13,887 bases of DNA, taken from the NCBI GenBank assembly GCA_031284225.1, contig JAITAH010000351.1:1-13887 (forward strand), written 5' to 3'. The stretch is from Dysgonamonadaceae bacterium. Lineage in GTDB: Bacteria; Bacteroidota; Bacteroidia; Bacteroidales; Azobacteroidaceae. Positions 1 to 9,211 of the stretch are shown in pieces. The translations under genes and the position numbers were made by a program. The notes beneath the pieces are model-generated. The model saw only the letters and a program-made list of their open reading frames with translations, ran no database searches and was not told where the DNA came from. Within the stretch, counting starts at the first letter, position 1; each line of letters starts with the position of its first letter.

Positions 1-1260
1 GGAAAACATAATCATGGTTGTTCCCTCATCCGTGGCAAAACTTACAATATCGACAGGATTATGCGTCCAGCCGACCAATTGCTGCATGCGATCTCCCCAA
101 AGCGGATTTTCTCCCTGGAACGGACGTTTGGCATTTACTAATACGTCCAAGGCAATAGACCCGTTCATCCCGCTTACGTTAAGTTCGTTGTAGAGGTCTA
201 TTTCGGCAAACTGCGACCAGAAAGCGTCTAGATACCCGCTGAGAATCGTGATTTTGAAGTAACGCGCCGTAACTTGCTGCGCAAAGGCAAATTCCTGCCG
301 TGCACGGGTAGTGGTAAATTCGCCTTCCAATACATTTGTCCATGTATTGTTATCGGAACTGATTTCAAACCTGAATCCTTTTGCCAGTCCGGATTCGCTC
401 ATATCCTGCGTCTGCACGAAATAGAATCCGCTGAATTTCTTTTCGCTCTGCATGTCCACCGTAATCCAGTGCGGCATCGGCGGCTGCGCTCCCACTACTT
501 GCGAATGCCAGAATGTTGTTACATCGTCGTCGATAATACTGCTCGCCAAGCCCCAATGTCCGTCACCTCCCGGTTCCTGATCGGAAAATCCGGCAATCGT
601 CCATTTTTCCTTTTCAAAGTTGAACATGGCTGCATTTTGGGCGTCGACAGTTGCGCTTGGGAAATCATCAATAGCGTCTGCTTCGGGCTTATACACCGAA
701 TAGAAATAATACGGTTCGTCCAGGTTAATGTTATTTGCATTCAGGACAGTCTGCGTAGCGCCGATATGCACGCTGTCCAAAACGCCCGATGTATTGGTAA
801 ACACTAAATAAACGCCTGTTTCATCTTTTTCGGCTGCAGCAAAGATCAGTTCTACCGATGTTGACGACGGCGTGCTCTGATCGATTAACTGTCGCGGTTT
901 CAGCTTACTTTGATAGTTATCGCCATAAATATTGACTTTTATACCTTTAGGATCGGAGATTATTCCATTTTCGCCCAACATTACGACCCGCAGTACCTGT
1001 TCGCTTTCCGACAGTCCGTCAACGATGATGCTTTGTGTTCCGCCCGTGCCGGAAACAGGATTTTCCAGATATTCCCCATTATTGTAAAATAACTTATAGG
1101 ATTTAGCGTCCGCAGGCGCTGCAAATTCCAGCATTGCCCTGTATTTTCCGGGAAAAACTTTCAGGTCTTTCGCTACGGAAGGCGTATTTCCATCTTCTTC
1201 CCCGCATCCTGTCCATCCTGCAACAAACAAAATGCTTAATAAACATATTATATTTTTCAT
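1..1260 (-). CDS. PUL lipoprotein with DUF4998-like and F5/8 type C (discoidin) domains, partial
   Basis: The frame is open from the ATG at 1258-1260 to the left edge: 420 codons with no stop, so the C-terminus is missing. Residues 1-19 form a lipoprotein signal ending WTGC (Cys19), followed at once by acidic GEED, which resembles the Bacteroidetes signal for export of lipoproteins to the cell surface. Residues about 28-200 resemble DUF4998 (VFPGKYR near the start, LFYNNGEY, then FYSVYKPEADAIDDF at the end). Residues about 215-360 look like an F5/8 type C carbohydrate-binding domain (ASSIIDDDVTTFWHS, PHWITVDM, RYFKITIL). The remaining about 60 residues are not recognised. It lies 27 bp after the SusD-like gene, as accessory surface glycan-binding proteins often do. 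I infer binding of the target glycan at the cell surface; no catalytic motif is visible. The DUF4998 name rests on recalled family features. Confidence 0.82.
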   Translation of the reverse strand, partial: MKNIICLLSILFVAGWTGCGEEDGNTPSVAKDLKVFPGKYRAMLEFAAPADAKSYKLFYNNGEYLENPVSGTGGTQSIIVDGLSESEQVLRVVMLGENGIISDPKGIKVNIYGDNYQSKLKPRQLIDQSTPSSTSVELIFAAAEKDETGVYLVFTNTSGVLDSVHIGATQTVLNANNINLDEPYYFYSVYKPEADAIDDFPSATVDAQNAAMFNFEKEKWTIAGFSDQEPGGDGHWGLASSIIDDDVTTFWHSQVVGAQPPMPHWITVDMQSEKKFSGFYFVQTQDMSESGLAKGFRFEISSDNNTWTNVLEGEFTTTRARQEFAFAQQVTARYFKITILSGYLDAFWSQFAEIDLYNELNVSGMNGSIALDVLVNAKRPFQGENPLWGDRMQQLVGWTHNPVDIVSFATDEGTTMIMFS

Positions 1261-1287
1261 ATTGCAATAATTTTAAGATATGTAAAT

Positions 1288-3066
1288 TTATCTCCACGCT
1301 TCCGGCTGTGTCATTCCGGTCATTTTCTTTGCATCTTCAAGCGGGATAGGCATCACTAAATATTTATTCGAATAAGACTGATAATCGCGGATTTTTTTCC
1401 GTTCGTAACTGAACCTTCCGTCGGGTCCCTTCGTGATTCGCATGCCGGTGACGAAACGGTTGGTTTCATTGAGTATTTTCCAGCGGCGCTGGTCGTGGAA
1501 ACGCCATCCTTCGAGGCAAAGTTCCACGCGACGTTCGTTGCGTATACGTTGGCGCAGGAACTCCTGCGTTTTCTCAAATCCGGGCACATCCTGGATTTTC
1601 GGTTGCAGCGCACGTTCCCTCACCACATTCAGCGAAATCATTGCACCGTCCAAATCGCCGACTTCGCACAGGGCTTCGGCATGGTTGAGGTAAAATTCCG
1701 CCAGCCGGAAGAATACCCAGTGGGTGGGTTCGTGTCCCTGCCTGCCGCCGGGTCCCCAGAATGTGATTTGTTTATCCTTACGGCTGTAATAGCCGGTACA
1801 CGAACGTGTGGTTTCCTGGGAAAGCACGTCGTTGAATCCGTTCCGGCCACCGACAAAAGTTTCCACGATAAAAGGTTCCGTACAGTTGTAGGGTGCACCG
1901 TAGTTCGCCATGTTGTAAAGAACATCTACATAGAAGCGTGCGTCCCGGTTGGCATACGGGTCGCCGCCTGTATCTTCGCTGTAACCCAAAGCGGCAGCGG
2001 CAGGATTCACCGTAACGTCGGTGCGCATGGCATCCCTGTAGGATACCGGCAAAACGCCGTTTGTCATCTCGAAGCAATCTACCAGCTCCTGCGTAGGCGA
2101 TTCTCCGCAATTCCACATGCTGTTGATCGACGCATAGGGATAAGTCCCCACGTTCACGCCGTTGGAATTGTTGATATGGCTATTATCACTCCATGAACGC
2201 CAGATGATTTCCGAAGACCTCGAAGCAAATGCCCCGATAAACAGCCGTTTATATTCCGTCATGGGCACCAGGCTAAATTCTGAAATATTGACGACATCCT
2301 GAGCAGCGTTTGCGGCGCGTTGCCATTTTGTACGGTCATTTTCCGGATTATTGAGCGGACTGGCATTGTCCAGCAGTACGCGGGCGCGAATGGCATAAGC
2401 CACGCTGTTGTCCACCCTGCGGGCATCCTGTACAGGTTGCCTCGTGGGCAGTATGCCCGAACGGATGACGTCCAGCAATTCTTCTTCCAATTTAGTGGCA
2501 ATTTCGTCGTAAGCAGGACGTTTGAGTTCATTCCATCCCTTGTAAGTCGCTTCAATCGGAAAATCAATCCAGGGAACAGGCCCGTAAAACTCCAGTAAAT
2601 TCATATAATACCAGCAACGGAGAACGCGTGCTTCCGCTACCCAACGGTCGCGTTCAAGCGTAGTAATGGCAGTTGATTGCGGGAGATAGGCGATGGCGTT
2701 ATTCGCCAACCGGATACCCCGCCAGAAATCAGGCCACAACTGTTCGCTCGGCGATTCCCAATCCCATGTGATGACCGGGTTGGAAAGCGATAAACTGCCG
2801 TTATGCCAGTCGTAGGCATCATACGTAGCAGCCCAGAATGCGTTATCCGTAAGACATTCAATGGGATTCATCACAAAAGAAATCTGGTCTCTGTTTAAAT
2901 AAACTTGATTGTAAACCGCATCAATCAGCCCGGCGCTACGATTGTAATTGCTCAATACCTTGTCGAGCGTAATCTGTCCATCGGGAACTTTTTCCAGTAC
3001 GCTTTCACATCCTGACTGCATCAGGAGCGCCAAAACTATTATTAAGATAGAAAATATTTTCTTCAT
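1288..3066 (-). CDS. SusD-like (RagB/SusD family) nutrient-binding outer-membrane lipoprotein
   Basis: This 592-residue protein has the usual size for the family. It starts with a lipoprotein signal whose lipobox is LMQSGC (Cys20), so the mature protein should be anchored in the outer membrane facing outward. Residues about 21-230 match the SusD-like N-terminal region and about 290-592 the RagB/SusD C-terminal region. Typical signatures are AEARVLRCWYYMNLLEFYGPVPW, here shortened to the part RVLRCWYYMNLLEFYG, then FRLAEFYLNHAEALCEVGD, the part NERRVELCLEGWRFHDQRRW, and the closing YLVMPIPLEDAK. SusD proteins lid the SusC pore and bind the oligosaccharide. It lies 39 bp after the SusC-like gene, the standard order. 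The ATG at 3064-3066 places the signal peptide correctly. The family is certain; the exact glycan is not visible and is inferred only from the rhamnosidase neighbour. Confidence 0.96.
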   Translation of the reverse strand: MKKIFSILIIVLALLMQSGCESVLEKVPDGQITLDKVLSNYNRSAGLIDAVYNQVYLNRDQISFVMNPIECLTDNAFWAATYDAYDWHNGSLSLSNPVITWDWESPSEQLWPDFWRGIRLANNAIAYLPQSTAITTLERDRWVAEARVLRCWYYMNLLEFYGPVPWIDFPIEATYKGWNELKRPAYDEIATKLEEELLDVIRSGILPTRQPVQDARRVDNSVAYAIRARVLLDNASPLNNPENDRTKWQRAANAAQDVVNISEFSLVPMTEYKRLFIGAFASRSSEIIWRSWSDNSHINNSNGVNVGTYPYASINSMWNCGESPTQELVDCFEMTNGVLPVSYRDAMRTDVTVNPAAAALGYSEDTGGDPYANRDARFYVDVLYNMANYGAPYNCTEPFIVETFVGGRNGFNDVLSQETTRSCTGYYSRKDKQITFWGPGGRQGHEPTHWVFFRLAEFYLNHAEALCEVGDLDGAMISLNVVRERALQPKIQDVPGFEKTQEFLRQRIRNERRVELCLEGWRFHDQRRWKILNETNRFVTGMRITKGPDGRFSYERKKIRDYQSYSNKYLVMPIPLEDAKKMTGMTQPEAWR

Positions 3067-3105
3067 AACCGTCTTTTTTTTGATTATTAATGTAAAATAA
3101 AAACA

Positions 3106-6100
3106 TCAGAACGAAATATTCAAACCGACATTAAAGGTTTTAAAAACCGGATACAACAGTTCATTGTTCTGTTCAGGGTCAATGTATTTGACCGGATACC
3201 TGTCGAAAGTCAGCAGATTCAGCCCGTTACCGTAAATCCGCAGGGAAGAGGCTCCGAGATAAGAGGATATTTTTTTAGGCAGGGTATAACCTATTTCCAC
3301 GTTCTTCAACCGCACATAACTTCCATCGACATACCAGAAATCCGCCTGCTGCTTGCTGGCATTGCTTCCCGGTTCCAACCGCGGATAAGTGATCGCCTCT
3401 CCTGCGTCATAGCGCTCCTGGCTCCAGGCTTGCTTGTGCCATTCGTTGAAGTTGTAGGTTTCCCATATCCTTTGTCCTGAAAGAAAATAACTCCTGTTGG
3501 CGACGCCTTGCCACATCATACTAAAATCCAACCCTTTGTACTGTATGCTCAATGCTCCGCCGAAAGTCCATTCCGGCACTTCCGGATCGCCAATAGGAAT
3601 CTGGTCGTATTCGGATATTATGCCGTCGCCATTTTTGTCCCTGTATTTCAGGTCGCCCAATTTGGGCGCTGCGCCGATGGACGTCTGGTCGTACCAGTCC
3701 AGCAGATCCTGCTCCGTGTTGAAGAATCCCGCCGTTTCGTAGCCGAAATTCTGTCCGAGGCGGTAACCTGTGCTGCGCAGACGGTAGGCATATTCTTCCG
3801 GAAGCAGCACTTCGCTCACATTGAGCGCTTTGTTTTGACTAAAAGCGCCGTTAATTTTTGCATCGACACGAAAATCGGATGCAAGCAGCTTCGAGTATCC
3901 GGCGATGAGTTCAAAACCTTTGTTTTCCACCTCGCCGGCATTGATTTGCGGCAACATGCCCGAATTGTAAACCCCGCCGGTGCCAAATACTCCCGTCGGC
4001 ACCAAGCCGGTAGCCGGAATGAGGATATTATTGCGCCTTTCATAAAAAACATCCGCGTCAAAACTAAAGTCCTGGAAAAAGCGGGTTTCCAGACCGACAT
4101 TGTATTTACTTGCTTTTTCCCATTCCAGTTCGGTATTTCCGATTTGCGATTCATAACTGCCGCTCCACAGGGTAAGGAACGCCCATCGGCGTCCGCCCAT
4201 GTTATCGTTGCCGACCTGTCCATAAGAGGCGCGTAACTTGGCAAATGAGAGCCAGGATGCGGCGCTATGAAGAAAATCTTCTTCCGACGCCACCCAACCT
4301 ACTGAAAACGACGGGAAGAAGCCCATTTTATGTCCCGGCGCAAACTGCTCCGAACCGTTGTAACCGAAATTGACTTCGGCCAGATAACGGCTTGCGTAGG
4401 AGTATGTCGTGCGTCCCACAAGACCGATATAATTGTAGGGGAGTTCTATATTCACGACCCTTTGATAGCGATTAAAAAGCGCCATTGCCGTCACATCATG
4501 CTTGCCGAAAGTACGTGCGTAGTTGATAGAAGCGTCAAGATTGAACAGGTTATTGAAACTTTGGTACTGAGCGTCGGACAGCGGACTGTTGGTCATCATT
4601 CCTACCGGCCGATAACTGACGGACTCAGGCGCTGAAGGGTCTTCTACCGCTTCGTACAACTGGTATGTACGCTGTCTCACCTGCTGGTTGCCGGAATAGG
4701 CGTCGTAAGATACCACTGCCCTCATGGACAACCCTTCCGTAATGAAATCCAGTTTCTGATCCACCCCCAAAGTAGCCGTCACCTGATTGGTTTGCGTATT
4801 GCGGAATCCCGAACGGTTCAACATGCCGTAGGGCACATTGTTTACATTACCGCCTTTGAGCGAAGAAGACAATACCTCGCCGTCGGGAGTGAGATCGTTA
4901 TGGTAATTGGCGGGCGTCTGCATCAGCGAACCAATAACAATGGAATATCCGTTCACGTCTCTCAGGTATTCCGCGTTATTGGGTACGATGACCGGGTCGT
5001 GTTTCTTCTTCATGTATACGCACACCTTGAGAAAAAATTTGAGTTTGGACGTGTGGTCGATATAAAAAATATAGCGGAAATTCAACCAGTCGGCTTTAGA
5101 AGCGGGGTCGTAGTCGTACTCCGAAAATTTTTCGGTTTTGAAAATACCTTGCTGATGCAGATATCCCACAGTTGTGAAATAACGCATTTTTTCGTTTCCA
5201 CCGCTAACGTTCACATTTGCTCTCTGCATAGGAACATTGGTATCCATGAACTCTTCGAAAAAGTTCCTCACGGGATACAGGTCGGTTCTGTCGCCGAGTT
5301 TGTAACGTTCCAGGGCATAATCATCGTAAATGGGCGATCTTCCGTTTTGATATTCCACCTGGTTACGCAGAACGGCGTAATCGTAAGCCGAAGCCATTTT
5401 CGGCAAGCGTGTAGGATTTTGCCATGATTGTTCTACCGTAACGTCAATCACCGGTTTTCCTGCCTGTCCGCGACGGGTGGTTACCATTATCACGCCATTA
5501 GCGCCGCGCACGCCATAAACAGCAGTTGCCGAAGCGTCTTTCAGGATGGAGATCGTCTCTACTTCCCGCGGGTCAAGGGCGTTGAAATCGCGCTCCACGC
5601 CGTCCACCAGCGTCAAAGGGGCGCTACCGTTGACGGTACTGCGTCCCCGGATATAAAATTCCATCGCCTCGCCGCCCGGGACGCCTGAACGCTGTAACAC
5701 TGTAAGGCCCGGCAAACGTCCTGCCAACGCAATACCGAGGTTCGATGCCGGCGTTTGCTTTAAACCCGTAGCGGATATAGTGGACAATGCCGCGACTACG
5801 CTTACTTTTCGCTGTACGCCATACGCCACTACCACCACCTCGTCCATTTCCAGAGCGCCTTCGACAAGTGTAACGGAAATATTTGTCCGGTTGCCGATAA
5901 CGATTTCCTGCGAGGCATAGCCTATATAAGAAAATACCAGCGTCGCCTTTCCGTCGGGAACGGCAATCGAATATCTACCGTCCGCATCGGTGATTGTCCC
6001 CATAGCAGTTCCCTTTAACTGTACCGTAGCGCCTGCCAGCGGCTCGCCATTTCCGTCGCGTACCGCTCCCGTTACCGGGAAATCATCCGTTCCGGCAATT

Positions 6101-6162
6101 GCTAACATGCTATGCAACAATCCATACAAGAGGATATGCAAAAATTTTAATTTTGTCTTCAT
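3106..6162 (-). CDS. SusC/RagA-family TonB-dependent outer-membrane transporter
   Basis: This 1018-residue protein is full length for the family. Residues 1-24 form a signal peptide ending near LAIAG. Residues about 28-105 are the carboxypeptidase-regulatory-like beta domain typical of SusC proteins (VTGAVRDGNGEPLAGATV, TDADGRYSI, FSYIGY). A TonB-box-like stretch MDEVVVVAYG follows at 106-115. The plug covers about 116-230 (LAGRLPGLTV, FYIRGRSTVNG, ISILKDASATAVYGVRGANG). The beta-barrel runs to a C-terminus ending in Phe (NVGLNISF), as outer-membrane proteins usually do. With the SusD-like partner downstream it would import oligosaccharides using TonB energy. It lies 24 bp after the rhamnosidase stop, in the same operon. 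There is no extra N-terminal secretin/TonB (STN) signalling domain, so it is not expected to work through a FecR/anti-sigma switch. Confidence 0.97.
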   Translation of the reverse strand: MKTKLKFLHILLYGLLHSMLAIAGTDDFPVTGAVRDGNGEPLAGATVQLKGTAMGTITDADGRYSIAVPDGKATLVFSYIGYASQEIVIGNRTNISVTLVEGALEMDEVVVVAYGVQRKVSVVAALSTISATGLKQTPASNLGIALAGRLPGLTVLQRSGVPGGEAMEFYIRGRSTVNGSAPLTLVDGVERDFNALDPREVETISILKDASATAVYGVRGANGVIMVTTRRGQAGKPVIDVTVEQSWQNPTRLPKMASAYDYAVLRNQVEYQNGRSPIYDDYALERYKLGDRTDLYPVRNFFEEFMDTNVPMQRANVNVSGGNEKMRYFTTVGYLHQQGIFKTEKFSEYDYDPASKADWLNFRYIFYIDHTSKLKFFLKVCVYMKKKHDPVIVPNNAEYLRDVNGYSIVIGSLMQTPANYHNDLTPDGEVLSSSLKGGNVNNVPYGMLNRSGFRNTQTNQVTATLGVDQKLDFITEGLSMRAVVSYDAYSGNQQVRQRTYQLYEAVEDPSAPESVSYRPVGMMTNSPLSDAQYQSFNNLFNLDASINYARTFGKHDVTAMALFNRYQRVVNIELPYNYIGLVGRTTYSYASRYLAEVNFGYNGSEQFAPGHKMGFFPSFSVGWVASEEDFLHSAASWLSFAKLRASYGQVGNDNMGGRRWAFLTLWSGSYESQIGNTELEWEKASKYNVGLETRFFQDFSFDADVFYERRNNILIPATGLVPTGVFGTGGVYNSGMLPQINAGEVENKGFELIAGYSKLLASDFRVDAKINGAFSQNKALNVSEVLLPEEYAYRLRSTGYRLGQNFGYETAGFFNTEQDLLDWYDQTSIGAAPKLGDLKYRDKNGDGIISEYDQIPIGDPEVPEWTFGGALSIQYKGLDFSMMWQGVANRSYFLSGQRIWETYNFNEWHKQAWSQERYDAGEAITYPRLEPGSNASKQQADFWYVDGSYVRLKNVEIGYTLPKKISSYLGASSLRIYGNGLNLLTFDRYPVKYIDPEQNNELLYPVFKTFNVGLNISF

Positions 6163-6186
6163 ATATATTAGTTTAAGATAAATGTT

Positions 6187-8895
6187 TCAAGTGTCTGATT
6201 TAAAGTGATAATTTCCCGAAGCGACACGAAATACGGCATATCCGTTTTCTTCCTTCAGGAGCGTTATTTCTTTTGATTTCCCTATTTTGCGTCCGCTTTC
6301 GACGACGCGTCCCGCATTTTTTGCCGGAACGTACACGGTAGCGCCGGCGTTGTGGGGTATCGTTATATCCAGATAGACAGATGCGCCTTTTTTTCGCCAC
6401 GCGCTTTTGACAAGTCCTTTCACGGTATTTAATTCTCCTTCTGCAAATTCCAACTCGTCAAAAATGACCGGACGAATGACAAATTCATCAAAACCCGGAT
6501 GCAGGATGTCGGGACGAATTCCGACGACGTATTTATAAAACCACGACCCAACCGATCCCATCATTGGATGATTATGCGAGTTCATGGCGTCGCCGGTGGC
6601 ATATTCCCATCGTTCCCATAAAGTTGTCGCGCCGTTTGCCAGCATGAATCCCCAACTTGGATAGGCAGTCTGAGCGACAATTTTATAAGCCGTTTCGGCA
6701 TAGCCGTGTTCCGTAAGCATTTCCAGAAGATATTTCGTGCAAAGATTCCCTGTTGTCAGGCGGTAACCGTTCCGTTTCACGTCTTCCGCCAGATTGTCCG
6801 CCACCCGTCGTATGTTCTTCTCATCCACCATGCCCATATACAGGGCGAATGCGTTGGACGCCTGATTGTTGGAGGCATAACCGCCGATTTGTTCGTTCCA
6901 GTATTCGCGGTTGAACGCATCTCTTATCTCCGAAGCCATTTTCAGATAATGAGTCGCTTCTTCTTCCTTCCCGATAATTTCAGCCATCTCGGAAAGGATT
7001 TTTGCACAATAATGCAGGTAACCGGTGGAAATCATCCTTCCCGGCGTATCGCGTGAAACGCCCGAACCGTCCGTATTCTGCAAAAAATCGCGCGGCGGGC
7101 ACCAGTCGCCGTAATAACTGTAATCGACAATGCCGTTATTTGTTCGCGAATACAGATAATCCGTCCAATTCTTCATTCCCTCGAAATGCTCGATGATAAC
7201 TTGTTTGTTTGCGTAAAACTCATAACATTTGTATGCCAGTAACAGGTAACTTGCCGAAACGGGGTCAGCGGGTCTCATACCGAAGCGGAAAGGCGCTACA
7301 CAGGTAATCGTACCCTGTTCGTCCTGCGTATCGGCAATGTCGGCAATAAATTTGGGATAAAAGCGCGACATATCGAAATTGTAAACAGCCTGTTCTATCC
7401 TAACCGTCAAGTCGTTCAGCCATCCCATACGTTCATCGCGCTGCGGGCAGTCGGTAGGAACGCTGTGCAGGTTTCCGGCTTCGGTATTAACGACCATGCG
7501 GTGAATATCGTTCAACAATTTGTCGCTACAGTTAAATTTGCCGGTTACCGCTACGGCTGAACGTACTACATGCACGGTAATATCGCCGCTTTGGGGCTTG
7601 TACGGAAATCCTTCCACCTGAATATAGCGAAATCCATGATAGGTAAAAGCCGGATGCCATGTTTCCGTCCCTTTGCCGCTAAGGATATAGATATCTTCGG
7701 CTTTCGCGTTCCGCAGGTTTTCGCGGTTCACGAATCCGTTGTCATACAGTGTCTCGGCGAATTTAAGGATTATTTTCGTCCCTTCGTTTCCCGACACCCT
7801 TACGGCAGCCCAACCGGCAAGATTCCGTCCCGCATCCAGGACATAAATTCCGGGTGCCGGTTCGTGAATGAGGATTGGGACAACTGTATCTACAATCTTG
7901 ACAGGCTCTATATATTGCGAGACCATCCGCTCGCCGGGATCGTCCGTATTGTGTGCCCATGCCCATTCACGGTTCATCAGGCCGGTCGGCGTTCCCGGCA
8001 TGTGCAGATCGGGAACATCCAGCCGCGCATCGTAATATTCACCGTCAAAAACGGTCGAATAGACTACCGGACCGGTCGTTACATGCCGCATGTTATCGGA
8101 GGTTAGCGTTTCCCTACTCCCATCGGTATATTCCAGTTCCATCTGGAAACGCAGCGAAGGAACGCCGTACCAGCCCGGCGCAACCGATACCAACGCCACA
8201 TTAGCGCCTTCCTGCAAATATTCCGCAACATCGTAAGTCGTATAATAAATACGTTTGGAATAAGTACTTTGAGCCGGATCAAGGACACAGTCGCCTACTT
8301 TCCGGCCGTTCAGCCGCATCTCATAAAAACCCAACCCGGAGATATAAGCCCTTGCCTGTTTGAGCAGTTTCCCTTTATCTTTATGAAACGTGCTTTTGAA
8401 ATACCGTACACGTCCCGGAATACCCGGCACATACGCAATCCATCCGCTTTTCCAGTCTTTCGGCGAAAGTAATCCCATTTCAAAAAATGCCTGTTCCGAC
8501 CATTCGCTTGCCGTTTTTTCGTCCGTCCACACCCTGACCTTCCAGAAATAGCGTTGTTTGGATATCAATTCCTGCCCGCCATATTTTATTCCGCCGGATT
8601 GAGAGGACGTAACGATGCCGCTGTCCCATACATCCCCGCGGTCTTGGGCGAGATTTTCCGCAGTACTCGATATAAGTACCTGATATCTCATCTGTACAAT
8701 ACCTCGTCGCGCCGATTCGATCTGCCATCCGAGACGGGGGCGCTGCACCTCTATTCCCAACGGATTTTTCGCATACTCGCACGTCAAACTCGCGACTTTC
8801 AAATCGGCAGCACAGGAAATGCCACTGTACATATATAATATGAATCCACAAACGCCAACAAATTTTCTCAAAAACTTAAATGAAATCTTCCGCAT
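6187..8895 (-). CDS. Alpha-L-rhamnosidase, glycoside hydrolase family 78
   Basis: This 902-residue enzyme hydrolyses terminal alpha-L-rhamnose from glycans. A signal peptide (about residues 1-29, ending ISCAA) predicts export; its lipobox is poor, so a soluble periplasmic enzyme is more likely than a lipoprotein. Domains in order are an N-terminal Ig-like beta domain (about 32-140), a Bac_rhamnosid_N-like jelly roll (about 170-330), a concanavalin-like beta domain (about 340-450), an (alpha/alpha)6 catalytic barrel (about 455-800) and a C-terminal beta domain (about 800-880). The family hallmark DCPQRDERMGW starts at Asp482 and holds Glu488, the expected general acid. GATTLWERWE holds Glu761, the expected general base. 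NSHNHPMMGSVGSW holds His776. All key residues are present, so it should be active. It is the first gene of the PUL operon and points to a rhamnose-decorated substrate such as a pectic or plant glycan. Confidence 0.95.
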   Translation of the reverse strand: MRKISFKFLRKFVGVCGFILYMYSGISCAADLKVASLTCEYAKNPLGIEVQRPRLGWQIESARRGIVQMRYQVLISSTAENLAQDRGDVWDSGIVTSSQSGGIKYGGQELISKQRYFWKVRVWTDEKTASEWSEQAFFEMGLLSPKDWKSGWIAYVPGIPGRVRYFKSTFHKDKGKLLKQARAYISGLGFYEMRLNGRKVGDCVLDPAQSTYSKRIYYTTYDVAEYLQEGANVALVSVAPGWYGVPSLRFQMELEYTDGSRETLTSDNMRHVTTGPVVYSTVFDGEYYDARLDVPDLHMPGTPTGLMNREWAWAHNTDDPGERMVSQYIEPVKIVDTVVPILIHEPAPGIYVLDAGRNLAGWAAVRVSGNEGTKIILKFAETLYDNGFVNRENLRNAKAEDIYILSGKGTETWHPAFTYHGFRYIQVEGFPYKPQSGDITVHVVRSAVAVTGKFNCSDKLLNDIHRMVVNTEAGNLHSVPTDCPQRDERMGWLNDLTVRIEQAVYNFDMSRFYPKFIADIADTQDEQGTITCVAPFRFGMRPADPVSASYLLLAYKCYEFYANKQVIIEHFEGMKNWTDYLYSRTNNGIVDYSYYGDWCPPRDFLQNTDGSGVSRDTPGRMISTGYLHYCAKILSEMAEIIGKEEEATHYLKMASEIRDAFNREYWNEQIGGYASNNQASNAFALYMGMVDEKNIRRVADNLAEDVKRNGYRLTTGNLCTKYLLEMLTEHGYAETAYKIVAQTAYPSWGFMLANGATTLWERWEYATGDAMNSHNHPMMGSVGSWFYKYVVGIRPDILHPGFDEFVIRPVIFDELEFAEGELNTVKGLVKSAWRKKGASVYLDITIPHNAGATVYVPAKNAGRVVESGRKIGKSKEITLLKEENGYAVFRVASGNYHFKSDT

Positions 8896-8946
8896 GTTTT
8901 ATATAGTATGAAATTTATAATCTTCCGATAGTAGTTTTTCCAGTTG

Positions 8947-8983
8947 CAAAAGTATAGAGAACAATCGGACGTCGACATGCAAA
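8947..8983 (-). promoter_or_regulatory. Candidate Bacteroidetes promoter for the PUL operon
   Basis: On the minus strand 8954-8947 reads TACTTTTG, an exact match to the Bacteroidetes -7 consensus TAnnTTTG. A TTTG that could serve as the -33 element lies at 8983-8980, but the spacer is 25 bp instead of the usual 19-21, so that half is weak. Transcription would begin near 8940 and give a leader of about 45 nt before the rhamnosidase ATG at 8895. No other operon start is apparent in the spacer. Confidence 0.45.
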
Positions 8984-9041
8984 TTTGTTCCTGTTTTTTG
9001 CACTTTTCATCCAAAATACAAACGGGGCTTGCTCATTTGTT

Positions 9042-9182
9042 TCAAAAGTTGTAATAATGATGAATTTCTAAATCGGCCCCCCATATGAGAACATTGGGAA
9101 AGGCGGCAATTTTAATTACATTTCCCTGAGTTATTTCCACTCCCTGCGTCGGCGGCGAGGAATTATATTTTACCGGATTATT
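9042..9182 (-). pseudogene. 3' remnant of an unidentified minus-strand gene
   Basis: Read on the minus strand, these 47 codons form an open, protein-like frame ending in TGA at 9044-9042. The peptide includes TQGVEITQGNVIKIAAFPN, then VLIWGADLEIHHYYNF at the C-terminus. Its alternating hydrophobic residues and aromatic-rich end look like the last strands of a secreted beta-sandwich or glycoside-hydrolase domain. It contains no ATG. The frame stays open only to 9221, and the last part (about 9183-9221) looks like A/T-rich leader rather than protein. It has the same strand and similar base composition as the PUL genes, so I infer it is the tail of a former upstream PUL gene whose body was replaced by the plus-strand island. 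I do not recognise the family. Confidence 0.55.
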
Positions 9183-9211
9183 AGAAAAAAAGGAATAAAT
9201 GATTATCTTTG
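9181..9211 (+). promoter_or_regulatory. Bacteroidetes-type promoter for the methyltransferase-ATPase-receiver operon
   Basis: TATCTTTG at 9204-9211 matches the -7 consensus TAnnTTTG exactly. TTAG at 9181-9184 matches three of four bases of the -33 element TTTG, with the ideal 19-bp spacer. Transcription would begin near 9218, about 26 nt before the ATG at 9244. The element lies at the inferred left boundary of the island, so the operon would carry its own promoter. Confidence 0.65.

Noticed and set aside
274..807. Plus-strand open frame of 177 codons at the left end
   Set aside because: The opposite strand holds the continuous lipoprotein frame with a signal peptide and a discoidin-like domain, which explains this region.
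1495..2196. Plus-strand open frame of 233 codons inside the SusD-like gene
   Set aside because: It lies fully antisense to a gene with clear family motifs, and its translation shows no recognisable domain or signal.
3508..4236. Plus-strand open frame of 242 codons inside the SusC-like gene
   Set aside because: It is a shadow of the barrel coding region; the translated sequence resembles no protein and has no promoter of its own.
4792..5427. Plus-strand open frame of 211 codons inside the SusC-like gene
   Set aside because: It is antisense to conserved SusC sequence, with no independent support.
7570..8106. Plus-strand open frame of 178 codons inside the rhamnosidase gene
   Set aside because: It is antisense to the conserved GH78 beta domains and has no motif or start context.
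9018..9040. Possible hairpin (ACAAA ... TTTGT) as a terminator after the gene remnant
   Set aside because: The stem is only 5 bp with a 13-base loop and no following T-run, so chance is likely.
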